A stretch of 64,000 nucleotides of DNA from Legionella qingyii (GTDB taxonomy: Bacteria > Pseudomonadota > Gammaproteobacteria > Legionellales > Legionellaceae): contig NZ_QHJG01000019.1 in the NCBI RefSeq assembly GCF_003184185.1, positions 24,351 to 88,350 of the forward strand, read 5' to 3'. Below the pieces are notes generated by a model. That model did no database searches. It saw only the letters and a list, made by a program, of their open reading frames with translations, and was not told the origin of the DNA. This document shows positions 18,050 through 25,838 of the stretch, piece after piece. Made by a program: the position numbers and the translations under genes. Numbering within the stretch: position 1 is the first letter of the stretch; each line of letters begins with the position of its first letter.

Positions 18050-19060
18050 TCATTCCATATTGTTGTTGTATTCACCTACACAGGCCAGGCTATTCAAACG
18101 AGCACGTTTTAATAATGCTTCTTGTGCTTTAGCAATATTGGCCTTATTTCCACCCCAGGCAGCTAAACAATCTTCTTGTAATGCTCTACCGAAAGAAAAA
18201 CTGAGCAACCAAGGTTGATGGTCGATGCTATTAATCGCATTTAAATTTGCTGTAGCTTGTTGTGGCGTTTGTCCACCAGATAAGAAATTAATTGTTGGTA
18301 CAGCAGCAGGTACATTATTACGGAATACACCGATTGTGTAGTCAGCAATTTCATCAGGTTCACTAAAAGGGCTATGCGCTTTACCACAGGTCACCATGCT
18401 GGGTTTTAAAATAATATGTTCTAATTCAACTTGGTGGATAAATAAAGCGTGGAATAACTCATGCAGCACAATTTCACATACTTCTGCACAATGTTCGATG
18501 CTGTGGTCTCCATCCATAAGTACTTCAGGTTCAACGATGGGAACAATTCCTGCTTCTTGGCAAGCTGCAGCATAACGAGCCAGATTTTCCGCCCCTGTTT
18601 TAACCGCAGTTAAACTGGGGGTAAATTCAGAAATTGAATAAACATTTCGCCATTTAGCGAATTTTGCACCTAATTTTTTAAAATGTTGCAAACGTTCGGA
18701 TAATCCATCTAAACCTTGAGTAACTTGTTCCTTTTCAGTATTGGCTAAAGTAACTAATCCTTTATCAACTTTGATGCCAGGGACGATACCTTTATCAGCA
18801 AATAGTTTAGGAATAGGGGTTCCATGCTCATCAGTTTGGCTAAAGGTTTCTTCAAATAAAATAACCCCGTTGATATATTGTTCCAAATCGGTTGTAGTTG
18901 CGAGCAGAAGTCTATAATCCCTGCGGTTTTCTTCAGTATTTTCAATACCAATTGAAGCAAAACGCTTTCCTATAGTTGAATTGCTTTCATCTGCAGCTAA
19001 GATTCCTTTACCTTCTTGCAGTATTTGTTCCATGGTATTAGAGAGTTCTTCATAATTCAT
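18050..19060 (-). CDS. fba: Class I fructose-bisphosphate aldolase
   Basis: Splits fructose 1,6-bisphosphate through a Schiff base with Lys. The N-terminal signature GKGILAADESNSTIGKRF and the segments EPEVLMDGDH and IILKPSMVTCGK (with the Schiff-base Lys) are typical of the eukaryotic-like class I enzyme; 336 residues is normal. AGGAG precedes the ATG. The upstream gene on the same strand is a ferredoxin-NADP reductase-like protein, 24 bases away, so they may be cotranscribed. Confidence 0.93.
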   Translation of the reverse strand: MNYEELSNTMEQILQEGKGILAADESNSTIGKRFASIGIENTEENRRDYRLLLATTTDLEQYINGVILFEETFSQTDEHGTPIPKLFADKGIVPGIKVDKGLVTLANTEKEQVTQGLDGLSERLQHFKKLGAKFAKWRNVYSISEFTPSLTAVKTGAENLARYAAACQEAGIVPIVEPEVLMDGDHSIEHCAEVCEIVLHELFHALFIHQVELEHIILKPSMVTCGKAHSPFSEPDEIADYTIGVFRNNVPAAVPTINFLSGGQTPQQATANLNAINSIDHQPWLLSFSFGRALQEDCLAAWGGNKANIAKAQEALLKRARLNSLACVGEYNNNME

Positions 19061-19084
19061 ATTGTGTTTGCTCCTGATTGATTA

Positions 19085-19819
19085 TTATCTAGATATATAT
19101 TTCTCACGAATAATATGTTGCATGGCAAAACCCTGTTCTTTTAACGAATTAAATGCTTCGTCGATCATACTGGGATTTCCACATAAATAAATGACATCAC
19201 GTTGAGGATCAAGGTTTAGTGTAGGAAAGGCATGTTGTACGTACCCATTGTACTCATTTTCATTTAACTCATGTGCTGCCTGCCTGCTTAGATAGGGTCT
19301 AAATGTAGCTCTAGGATATTTTTGAGAAAACGCATAAAACTCGTTGGCATAGAGAATTTCTTCCCGTCTTTGTACTCCTTGCAGAATGACCACCTCGAGC
19401 GCAGGATGTTGTTCCATGAGTGTACCCAGTTCTTGAAGCATTGCTCGATAGGGGGTAACTCCTGTGCTGGTAGCAACCAGGATAAATCGTGCGGGTATAT
19501 CCTCCTTGATAATTAAGCGACCATAGGGTCCGCTGCTCTGAATAGTGTCTCCAGGTTTTAAATTATAAAGAAATTCGGTGCCCGGGCCATTTGCAAAATA
19601 ACCGGCTGCAATTTCAATTTGATTATCTTGTTTTGGCGCATTGGCTATACTATAACTACGTTTTAACGATTTTCCTTGATGTTCAAAGTGAATGGTAATA
19701 AATTGTCCAGGTAAATAATTAAAATAGGGTGCAACTTCGCAATTAAAAATGAAGTGTTTTACTTTAGGAGAGATCATAAATGATTCTTTTAAAGTGATGG
19801 GGAATGTATTTATTTGCAT
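19085..19819 (-). CDS. Ferredoxin/flavodoxin-NADP+ reductase family protein
   Basis: A 244-residue FAD-dependent oxidoreductase of the FNR superfamily. The FAD motif RSYSIANAP, the diphosphate loop (AGYFANGPGTEFL) and the NAD(P) motif STGVTPYRAML are visible, then CGNPSMIDE and a C-terminal REKYISR. ATG at 19819 is preferred to an upstream TTG at 19831. The electron partner is not identified; Fpr-type or phenol-hydroxylase-reductase-type roles are both possible. Confidence 0.8.
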   Translation of the reverse strand: MQINTFPITLKESFMISPKVKHFIFNCEVAPYFNYLPGQFITIHFEHQGKSLKRSYSIANAPKQDNQIEIAAGYFANGPGTEFLYNLKPGDTIQSSGPYGRLIIKEDIPARFILVATSTGVTPYRAMLQELGTLMEQHPALEVVILQGVQRREEILYANEFYAFSQKYPRATFRPYLSRQAAHELNENEYNGYVQHAFPTLNLDPQRDVIYLCGNPSMIDEAFNSLKEQGFAMQHIIREKYISR

Positions 19820-19913
19820 GACGAATATCAACTTTACCGTAAAAACTAGAGATTATAACTCTGAACTAAAGTTAATATAAGCAAAAAATTATGCATTACA
19901 CGTTTTAACGGCA

Positions 19914-19919
19914 TATAAT
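19914..19919 (+). promoter_or_regulatory. -10 element directly before the icmC-like start codon
   Basis: A perfect TATAAT lies only six bases before the ATG at 19926, and no ribosome-binding sequence is present between them. If used, it would start transcription at or near the ATG. A clear -35 is missing (ATGCAT at 19891-19896 sits at the right distance). Confidence 0.4.
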
Positions 19920-19925
19920 TATATT

Positions 19926-20468
19926 ATGAATACACCAGATCTTATCACAATTATAGGCAATTTAAGCCGTTCTTTATACCCGGTGCAGCATTTAATTAGT
20001 GGGGGTGCGTACATACTGGGCATTTTATTTTTTTTGACCGCTATTTCCAAACTAAGAAAAATTGCAGATCACAGGGCGCAATCTTCCTCGCAGGAAAAAA
20101 TGTATACCCCGATGATGTACTTATTATTTGGAGCGATTCTCCTTTATTTACCTACTGCCCTAGATGCTATGGCTAACACAACTTTTGGAGTAGGTAACAT
20201 TTTAACTTATACATCATATAACCCCTCAAATATATTCAGTTCTATGGGCTTGTTGATTCAAACAGCAGGGGTATTATGGTTTGTTCGTGGGAGTGTATTG
20301 GTAGCACAGTCGAGTCAGCCAGGGACTCAGCATGGACCTAAAGGTTTGGCATTTATAATTGCAGGAGTATTGGCAATGAATTTTGATAACACCATCGCCA
20401 TGCTAAATTACACGATAAGTTCTTTGGTTCGTTGGACTATGGCAATTACAGCAAGCCAAGGATATTAG
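19926..20468 (+). CDS. IcmC/DotE-family protein (type IVB secretion-related), orphan copy
   Basis: A 180-residue inner-membrane protein with four hydrophobic segments (about residues 22-40, 63-82, 107-125, 135-160). It closely resembles IcmC/DotE of the Legionella Dot/Icm system: SSSQEKMYTPMMYLLFGAIL, the YNPSNIFSSMGLLIQTAGV stretch and GPKGLAFIIAGVLAMNF. No other dot/icm gene adjoins it, so it is an orphan paralogue, or the main gene placed outside the usual cluster. It is divergent from the fba/reductase pair. The family call is by pattern recognition. Confidence 0.75.
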   Translation: MNTPDLITIIGNLSRSLYPVQHLISGGAYILGILFFLTAISKLRKIADHRAQSSSQEKMYTPMMYLLFGAILLYLPTALDAMANTTFGVGNILTYTSYNPSNIFSSMGLLIQTAGVLWFVRGSVLVAQSSQPGTQHGPKGLAFIIAGVLAMNFDNTIAMLNYTISSLVRWTMAITASQGY

Positions 20469-20474
20469 CGGCCT

Positions 20475-20756
20475 CTAAATCTCTTCTCCACAGATTCTTA
20501 AGTTATTTGCTTTGGCAAAATCAATAATGGATTGATACAACAGGGGACTTGATTCTTTAAGTTTTGGATCAAGCAAAACGCATTGGTATCCCTCACTATT
20601 TACACTGGGCCGTAACAGGGGCGAATAATGAATGCGGCTGTTCTTAAAGCTTGCTAGCGAACCACTCATCCTTTCTGCCCAATCGCTGGGTCGAAAAGTT
20701 TTTCCTTGGTCAGTTATTCCTTCTATAATAATTGTCTTATTTTTAGGTGTAGCCAT
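20475..20756 (-). CDS. DUF3579 family protein
   Basis: A 93-residue protein of a conserved but uncharacterised proteobacterial family; the pattern IIIEGITDQGKTFRPSDWAE followed by SPLLRPSVNSEGYQC is characteristic. It is cytoplasmic by appearance. It converges on the icmC-like gene with a six-base gap. No function is known to me. Confidence 0.75.
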   Translation of the reverse strand: MATPKNKTIIIEGITDQGKTFRPSDWAERMSGSLASFKNSRIHYSPLLRPSVNSEGYQCVLLDPKLKESSPLLYQSIIDFAKANNLRICGEEI

Positions 20757-20933
20757 AGCTTATTATACAATATAAATACAGTATGCTAAGTATACCATCA
20801 TATGCGGGCTGCTGTACTGTAATTTATCCATTTTTTACAGAAATAAATTTGTGTTAATTTGGTTTTCAAAAGTAATTTTTATCCCTATTATGTCAACATA
20901 TTTTATTTGGCATTTTTTAAAAGGTTATTAAGA

Positions 20934-21671
20934 ATGGAAAAAGAAAGTCATTCTGGAATTTATCTGTTACCTAATCTGTTTACTACAGCCAGTCTGTTCG
21001 CAGCATTTTATTCCCTTGTAGCATCGATGAAAGGGCAATTTGAAGCTTCGATCATCGCTATTTTTATTGGTATGATTGCCGATGGTTTGGATGGGCGAGT
21101 TGCGCGCTTAACTCATACACAGACTGAGTTTGGTGCTGAATATGACAGCTTATCCGATATGGTCACATTTGGCGTTGCGCCATCATTATTGGTATATAAT
21201 TTAATTTTAAATCAGTTAGGAAAGGTAGGCTGGCTGGTTGCTTTCGTTTATACAGCCGCCGTTGCTCTGCGATTAGCGCGCTTTAATACCCAGCTTGAAA
21301 CAGCAGATAAGCGATATTTTCAGGGGTTACCTTGCCCACCAGCTGCTGCTGTAATGGCTTCTTTTGCCTGGTTATGCTTTCAAAATGAATGGCAGAATAT
21401 GTTCGTTGCCATATTAACTGCGATTTTATCATCAGTTGTTTCAGGTTTAATGGTTTCTAACTTTCGTTATTACAGTTTTAAGGAAATCGATTTTAAGGGA
21501 AAAGTTCCATTCCTGTACATCCTGGTGATGATTATTTTGTTTGTAGCCATTGCTGCAAATCCTTCAGTGGTTTTATTTGTCAGTTTTACTGTTTATGCAT
21601 TATCTGGATTGCTTATGACTTTACTAGCTTTGCATAAAATGAGAAAGCAACGAAAGAATATTGAAAAGTAA
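20934..21671 (+). CDS. pssA: CDP-diacylglycerol-serine O-phosphatidyltransferase
   Basis: Makes phosphatidylserine, precursor of phosphatidylethanolamine. The CDP-alcohol phosphotransferase signature is complete (DGLDGRVAR, then G-x3-D-x3-D in GAEYDSLSD). About seven membrane segments are predicted. The ATG at 20934 (245 residues) is preferred because it follows AAGG and begins at the family's usual N-terminus; an upstream TTG at 20859 would add 25 hydrophobic residues. It is the multi-pass type rather than the PLD-type E. coli enzyme. Confidence 0.88.
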   Translation: MEKESHSGIYLLPNLFTTASLFAAFYSLVASMKGQFEASIIAIFIGMIADGLDGRVARLTHTQTEFGAEYDSLSDMVTFGVAPSLLVYNLILNQLGKVGWLVAFVYTAAVALRLARFNTQLETADKRYFQGLPCPPAAAVMASFAWLCFQNEWQNMFVAILTAILSSVVSGLMVSNFRYYSFKEIDFKGKVPFLYILVMIILFVAIAANPSVVLFVSFTVYALSGLLMTLLALHKMRKQRKNIEK

Positions 21672-21752
21672 AAGTAATTCAAATGAACTACAAAAAAATC
21701 AGTGAACATTTTTAGGATTGATTTTCAGAAAGGATCATTATTTCAATCCTAA

Positions 21753-22022
21753 TTACTCACCTTCGCCAAAATAATTATTAATTAGATTAGACAAGGCCTC
21801 ATTCATTTGCACTTCATCAGGGCCCTCTATTTCCATAATGAGTTCACTCCCTTTATTGGCTGCAAGCATCATGACCCCCATAATGCTTTTTCCATTAACG
21901 GTTTGTGAATTGCTGGTTACATCAATTTGGCTTTGGAATCTTGCTGCAGTAGAAACAAATTTTGCCGAAGCTCGCGCATGTAAGCCCAACTTATTAATTA
22001 TTTTAATCTTAGTTTTAATCAT
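21753..22022 (-). CDS. ptsO: Phosphocarrier protein NPr of the nitrogen PTS (HPr family)
   Basis: An 89-residue HPr-fold protein with the phosphorylated His15 in LGLHARASAKF and the second conserved region KSIMGVMMLAANKGSE. ATG at 22022 is chosen over an upstream start that adds ten residues. It lies downstream of rpoN and hpf on the same strand, the classic sigma-54 neighbourhood, which supports NPr rather than sugar-PTS HPr. The ptsN and rapZ genes usually between are absent. Confidence 0.88.
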   Translation of the reverse strand: MIKTKIKIINKLGLHARASAKFVSTAARFQSQIDVTSNSQTVNGKSIMGVMMLAANKGSELIMEIEGPDEVQMNEALSNLINNYFGEGE

Positions 22023-22268
22023 AGTGCCCGCAATGTACCACGAATTAAGCAATAAGTGTAGCTGTGTTCAGTAAAGTGGAATCTAGAATAACCAGAGGTT
22101 TCTAATCGCTGCGTTTAAGGCAACTGAGATTAGTGGCTGTTTATATTTTACTCTCTTGGCCAAAATGTCTTGATTTTGCGAGAAATCAACTGCTCAGTAT
22201 ATGGGTTTCGATACTCACTAATTAGGGCATTTTGGCTCAAGCTAGCAAATGTAAACTACCTCTATTTC

Positions 22269-22562
22269 TTAATCATGGTGTTTATGGTTTTTTTCTTTAT
22301 TTTTGCTCAGTTGACGCTCCAGTTTGTCAATCAAAGCATCAATTGCAGCATATAAATCTTCAGATTCTGAAGTTGCATGCAGTTCACCTTTGTTTATATG
22401 AACAGTTGCTTCAGCAATTTGGCGTAGTTTTTCTACATTAAATACTACATTAATGGATTTGATTTGATCAAAGTGACGCTCCAGCTTACCGAATTTTTCT
22501 TCGGTAAATGCTCTGAGTGCAGGAGTAACATCAATATGATGTCCAGTGATGTTAATTAGCAT
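22269..22562 (-). CDS. hpf: Ribosome hibernation promoting factor
   Basis: A short 97-residue HPF/YfiA-family protein that binds the 30S subunit to inactivate ribosomes in stationary phase. Typical features are INITGHHIDVTPALRAFTEE, VEKLRQIAEATVHINKGE and SEDLYAAIDALIDKLERQL. It has a Lys/His-rich end. It lies 53 bases after rpoN, an almost universal pairing. Confidence 0.92.
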   Translation of the reverse strand: MLINITGHHIDVTPALRAFTEEKFGKLERHFDQIKSINVVFNVEKLRQIAEATVHINKGELHATSESEDLYAAIDALIDKLERQLSKNKEKNHKHHD

Positions 22563-22615
22563 AAAAAAATCTCCTAGTTACATAGAACCATGATGAAATC
22601 ATGATCCTTAATTAA

Positions 22616-24010
22616 TTACAAATATTTTCGTTCATTAGATGGAGCAATTCCCATTGCTTCACGATATTTTGCTACGGTTCGTCTTGCTACTTTGATACCC
22701 TGTTCTTCCAATAATTGGGTAATTTTACTGTCACTTAATGGTTTTTTTCTATTCTCTGCGGAAATTAATTTTTTTATCACAGCCCGTATCGCTGTAGAAG
22801 AGCATTCATCTCCAGCTTTGGTGTTGACATGGCTTGAGAAAAAGTATTTAAGTTCAAATACTCCGCGAGGGGTATGGATAAATTTTTGCGTGGTGACACG
22901 AGAAATTGTTGATTCATGCATATCGAGAGCTGAAGCAACGTCATTGAGAATCAATGGTTTCATTGCTTCTTCACCATATTCGAGAAATCCTTGCTGGTAC
23001 TCCATGATGCATATGGCTACTTTAAGCAGAGTTTCCTGACGGCTTTGGATACTTTTTAAAAACCAACGAGCTTCTTGCAGGTTATTTTTCAAAAACTGAT
23101 TGTCTGCACTATTATCAGCTCGCTGAATTAAAGATGCGTATTGGTTATTAATACTTAAATTCGGGAGTACACTTTGATTGAGTCGCACTTTCCATTTATT
23201 ATTAACTTTTGTAACTGTTAAATCTGGAATAATGTATTCAGTAATGTCTTCATGAATTAAATTACCAGGCTTCGGGTTTAATCCTTGAATTGTTTTCAAA
23301 ATTTCATCAACCGTTTTTTCAGAAATCTGATGATTTTTCATTAATTGTTTATAGTTATGTTGAGCCAGCAATTCGATGTCTTTAGCAATAATCTTTTTAG
23401 CCAGTGCTAAATATTCAACATTCAACGGAAGTTGTTCTAGTTGGACAAGTAGCGTTTCAGCCAGATTTATAGAGGCGCAGCCTACGGGATCAAATAATTG
23501 CAAGCGATGACGTACCGCTTCGATTTCATCCAAATCCAGTGGATGCGCGTCGCTGGTAAGACTTGCATGCAATTCCATAAGGCTCATAGTTAGAAATCCA
23601 TCGCTATTCACCGCATCAATGATAGCTGTTGCGATCGCCCGATCCACATCACTCATAGGAGAAAGTTCCAGCTGCCATCTTAGATGATCCTGCAAGTTGG
23701 TCGTTGTGCAATGTAAGTTGTCGAAATTATAATCATTATCTTCAAATGCAGTGCGTTTACTTGGACTTTGGTAGAGTTCAGACCATTGAAAGTCATAAGA
23801 CTCATCATTATCTTGTTGTTTTACTTCATTAGATTCAAATCCTTCTTTATCTTCGTTTGGCGTTGCTTCAAGCATTGGATTTGATTCAACGATGAGTTGG
23901 ATTTCTTGCTGTAAATCGAACGTGGATAATTGTAACAGTCTTATTGCTTGTTGTAATTGCGGTGTTAGTGTTAAATGCTGTCCAATGCTAAGTTGCAATG
24001 ATGGTTTCAT
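22616..24010 (-). CDS. rpoN: RNA polymerase sigma-54 factor
   Basis: Directs RNA polymerase to -24/-12 promoters with enhancer-binding activators. The N-terminal activator-interacting region (LTPQLQQAIRLLQLST), an acidic region II (residues 50-90), the core-binding domain and the C-terminal RpoN box (ARRTVAKYRE) are present. ATG at 24010 is supported by AGAGGA six bases upstream and by the conserved N-terminus; another ATG at 24031 adds seven residues. 464 residues is normal. It heads rpoN-hpf-ptsO. Confidence 0.96.
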   Translation of the reverse strand: MKPSLQLSIGQHLTLTPQLQQAIRLLQLSTFDLQQEIQLIVESNPMLEATPNEDKEGFESNEVKQQDNDESYDFQWSELYQSPSKRTAFEDNDYNFDNLHCTTTNLQDHLRWQLELSPMSDVDRAIATAIIDAVNSDGFLTMSLMELHASLTSDAHPLDLDEIEAVRHRLQLFDPVGCASINLAETLLVQLEQLPLNVEYLALAKKIIAKDIELLAQHNYKQLMKNHQISEKTVDEILKTIQGLNPKPGNLIHEDITEYIIPDLTVTKVNNKWKVRLNQSVLPNLSINNQYASLIQRADNSADNQFLKNNLQEARWFLKSIQSRQETLLKVAICIMEYQQGFLEYGEEAMKPLILNDVASALDMHESTISRVTTQKFIHTPRGVFELKYFFSSHVNTKAGDECSSTAIRAVIKKLISAENRKKPLSDSKITQLLEEQGIKVARRTVAKYREAMGIAPSNERKYL

Positions 24011-24248
24011 GCAAATCCTCTTTGTATTCATTGCTATTTACTATCAGTTTAAACGATTCGTAAGGATTATCCAGTATCTACTGCGTTAATTTAGAAAATA
24101 ACCTACGAACAAATGGCATTTTAATAACTGGTTTATAGGGGATTTAGGAACTAATATAGAACAAAGCCTGGTTCATAATTTATTGATTTGCTAGAACCTA
24201 ACTTACTTGAATTAAAACTTTGTAGGATCGTGGAGAATTGGTTGAGTT

Positions 24249-24283
24249 AAAAATAAATAAAAGCCCCATAGAATACGGGGCCT
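24249..24283 (-). terminator. Rho-independent terminator of rpmB-rpmG
   Basis: On the minus strand a GGCCCC...GGGGC hairpin is followed by TTTTATTTATTTTT, directly after the rpmG stop. It ends the ribosomal protein gene pair. Confidence 0.8.
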
Positions 24284-24289
24284 AAATCA

Positions 24290-24454
24290 TTATTTAACTT
24301 TTTTCTCTTTAAAAAGAACATGCTTACGTACTTTTGGATCGTACATCATAAGCTCCATCTTTTCAGGATGGTTTCTTGGGTTCTTAGTTGTAGTTTTATA
24401 GTATCCAGTTCCTGCTGTGGATTCCATTTTCACTTTTATAGTGACGGCTGCCAT
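24290..24454 (-). CDS. rpmG: 50S ribosomal protein L33
   Basis: A 54-residue ribosomal protein. The protein begins [19 protein letters not shown], continues with [20 protein letters not shown] and ends [11 protein letters not shown], a normal L33. No zinc-binding Cys pairs are present, so it is the Cys-minus form. It follows rpmB with a 15-base gap and is followed by a strong terminator. Confidence 0.95.
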   Translation of the reverse strand: MAAVTIKVKMESTAGTGYYKTTTKNPRNHPEKMELMMYDPKVRKHVLFKEKKVK

Positions 24455-24469
24455 GGTTTATCCCCTTAG

Positions 24470-24706
24470 TTATACTTTTTCGCCTTCAGCTCTGAGTCTA
24501 TCCAGAACTTCTTTAATACCTAATTTGTCTACAATACGCATACCTTTGGTGCTGAGTTTTAATGTGACAAATCGTTTTTCTTCTTCAACCCAGAAACTAT
24601 GATTCTGAATATTCGGCAGAAAGCGTCTTTTAGTTTTGTTGTTAGCGTGCGACACTTTATGACCAGTCATGGGTCGCTTGCCAGTTACCTGACATACTCT
24701 AGACAT
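24470..24706 (-). CDS. rpmB: 50S ribosomal protein L28
   Basis: A 78-residue ribosomal protein with the signature [20 protein letters not shown] and [13 protein letters not shown]. It is the standard proteobacterial L28 and is paired with rpmG. Confidence 0.97.
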   Translation of the reverse strand: MSRVCQVTGKRPMTGHKVSHANNKTKRRFLPNIQNHSFWVEEEKRFVTLKLSTKGMRIVDKLGIKEVLDRLRAEGEKV

Positions 24707-24811
24707 TGTGTTACTCCAAAATAGGTTTTAGTTTGCTTGTCTTTGTAAAATTCTGGGCAAATAGCCGGATGTGAAATACAAGAGCGGTTTTATATCAAAA
24801 AAATGCATTAG

Positions 24812-24839
24812 TTGCAAGATTTTTGTAAAAACATATAAT
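24812..24839 (+). promoter_or_regulatory. Sigma-70 promoter of trmB
   Basis: TTGCAA (24812-24817) and a perfect TATAAT (24834-24839) are separated by 16 bases. Predicted transcription starts near 24846, 15-24 bases before the two possible trmB start codons. Confidence 0.65.
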
Positions 24840-24869
24840 TCATGCTCTGACAAATAATGAGTGCAATTT

Positions 24870-25544
24870 ATGCAACGTAAGATAAAAAGTTATGTCTTAA
24901 GGGCTGGCCGGGTGAGCAATCGGCAGCGCCAAGGATTAGATCTTTGGTTTAAAAATTATGAGCTTTCCGTTGGTGGAAATCCATGGAACTTGGCAGAAGA
25001 GTTTCACCGTATTGCAGATACAGTTGTTGAAATAGGTTTTGGTATGGGGGCGTCATTGCTGACGATGGCTCAAAATAATCCAGAACTTAATTATATAGGA
25101 ATTGAGGTGCATCAGGCTGGCGTGGGTAGCTTGGCTGCAGACCTGCATGAATATCAATTATCTAATGTACGAATTGTTGCTCATGATGCTGTTGAAGTAT
25201 TCCGCACTCAATTGATGGACAATTCACTTGCCGGCGTACAAATTTTTTTTCCAGATCCTTGGCATAAAAAGCGCCATCATAAAAGACGTTTAATTCAGAA
25301 AGAATTTATTCAATTATTGACAAAAAAAATCAAACCAGGAGGGTTCATTCATTGTGCAACGGATTGGCAAAATTATGCAGAACACATGTTAGATGTTTTA
25401 TCCGCAGAGCCTACTTTGCAAAATACCCAGAAAGAAGGTGGATACTCACCTAGACCCTTGTCGCGACCACTTACAAAATTTGAGCAACGCGGTGAGCGCT
25501 TAGGGCATGGGGTTTGGGATTTAATTTTTACTAGAGTCTGTTGA
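24870..25544 (+). CDS. trmB: tRNA (guanine-N7-)-methyltransferase
   Basis: Makes m7G46 in tRNA. SAM motif VEIGFGMGASLLTMA and the catalytic FFPDPWHKKRHHKRR are clear. ATG at 24870 gives 224 residues; a GTG at 24861 adds three and cannot be excluded. The last codons and stop (AGAGTCTGTTGA) lie inside the left end of a dispersed repeat at 25533, so the repeat supplies the present stop codon. The C-terminal LGHGVWDLIF before it looks complete, so activity is probably kept. Confidence 0.93.
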   Translation: MQRKIKSYVLRAGRVSNRQRQGLDLWFKNYELSVGGNPWNLAEEFHRIADTVVEIGFGMGASLLTMAQNNPELNYIGIEVHQAGVGSLAADLHEYQLSNVRIVAHDAVEVFRTQLMDNSLAGVQIFFPDPWHKKRHHKRRLIQKEFIQLLTKKIKPGGFIHCATDWQNYAEHMLDVLSAEPTLQNTQKEGGYSPRPLSRPLTKFEQRGERLGHGVWDLIFTRVC

Positions 25545-25696
25545 CATTTCATTTAATTCTGCCTCTTTCCCCGCGCTGTATGCGCTGTCTCTACACAGAG
25601 ACACCCTAAAATGTACCTATTTTTAATGTGGCTTTTACTGGATTACGCGCATAAAGCGCGTAACGTATGCTTATGAAGCAATTGGCAACAGAGCCT
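25533..25696. mobile_element. MITE-like element, family B, copy 1
   Basis: A 164-bp non-coding repeat with imperfect terminal inverted repeats (AGAGTCTGTTGACATTT on the left; right end AATTGGCAACAGAGCCT). A second copy in the same orientation is at 61741-61902 with shared interior words (TGTACCTATT, CTTTACTGGATT, CATAAAGCGCG). Both copies are flanked by TA, which would fit TA target duplication by an IS630/mariner-like enzyme; that link is an inference. Confidence 0.75.
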
Positions 25697-25838
25697 AAAC
25701 TGGATGAAAATTCTTGATTGTTTGGAGCCATAATTTTTTGAAGAACTGATGATTTTGTAGAAATTTTAACTATCCTTTTGATCTTCTATTGTCCACTGTG
25801 TAATATGAATCCGGATGGAACATTACAAAGGACGTAAT

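Noticed and set aside
25533..25696. Considered as a structured RNA or riboswitch because it is conserved in two places
   Set aside because: Terminal inverted repeats and TA flanks at both copies fit a mobile repeat better, and neighbouring genes differ.
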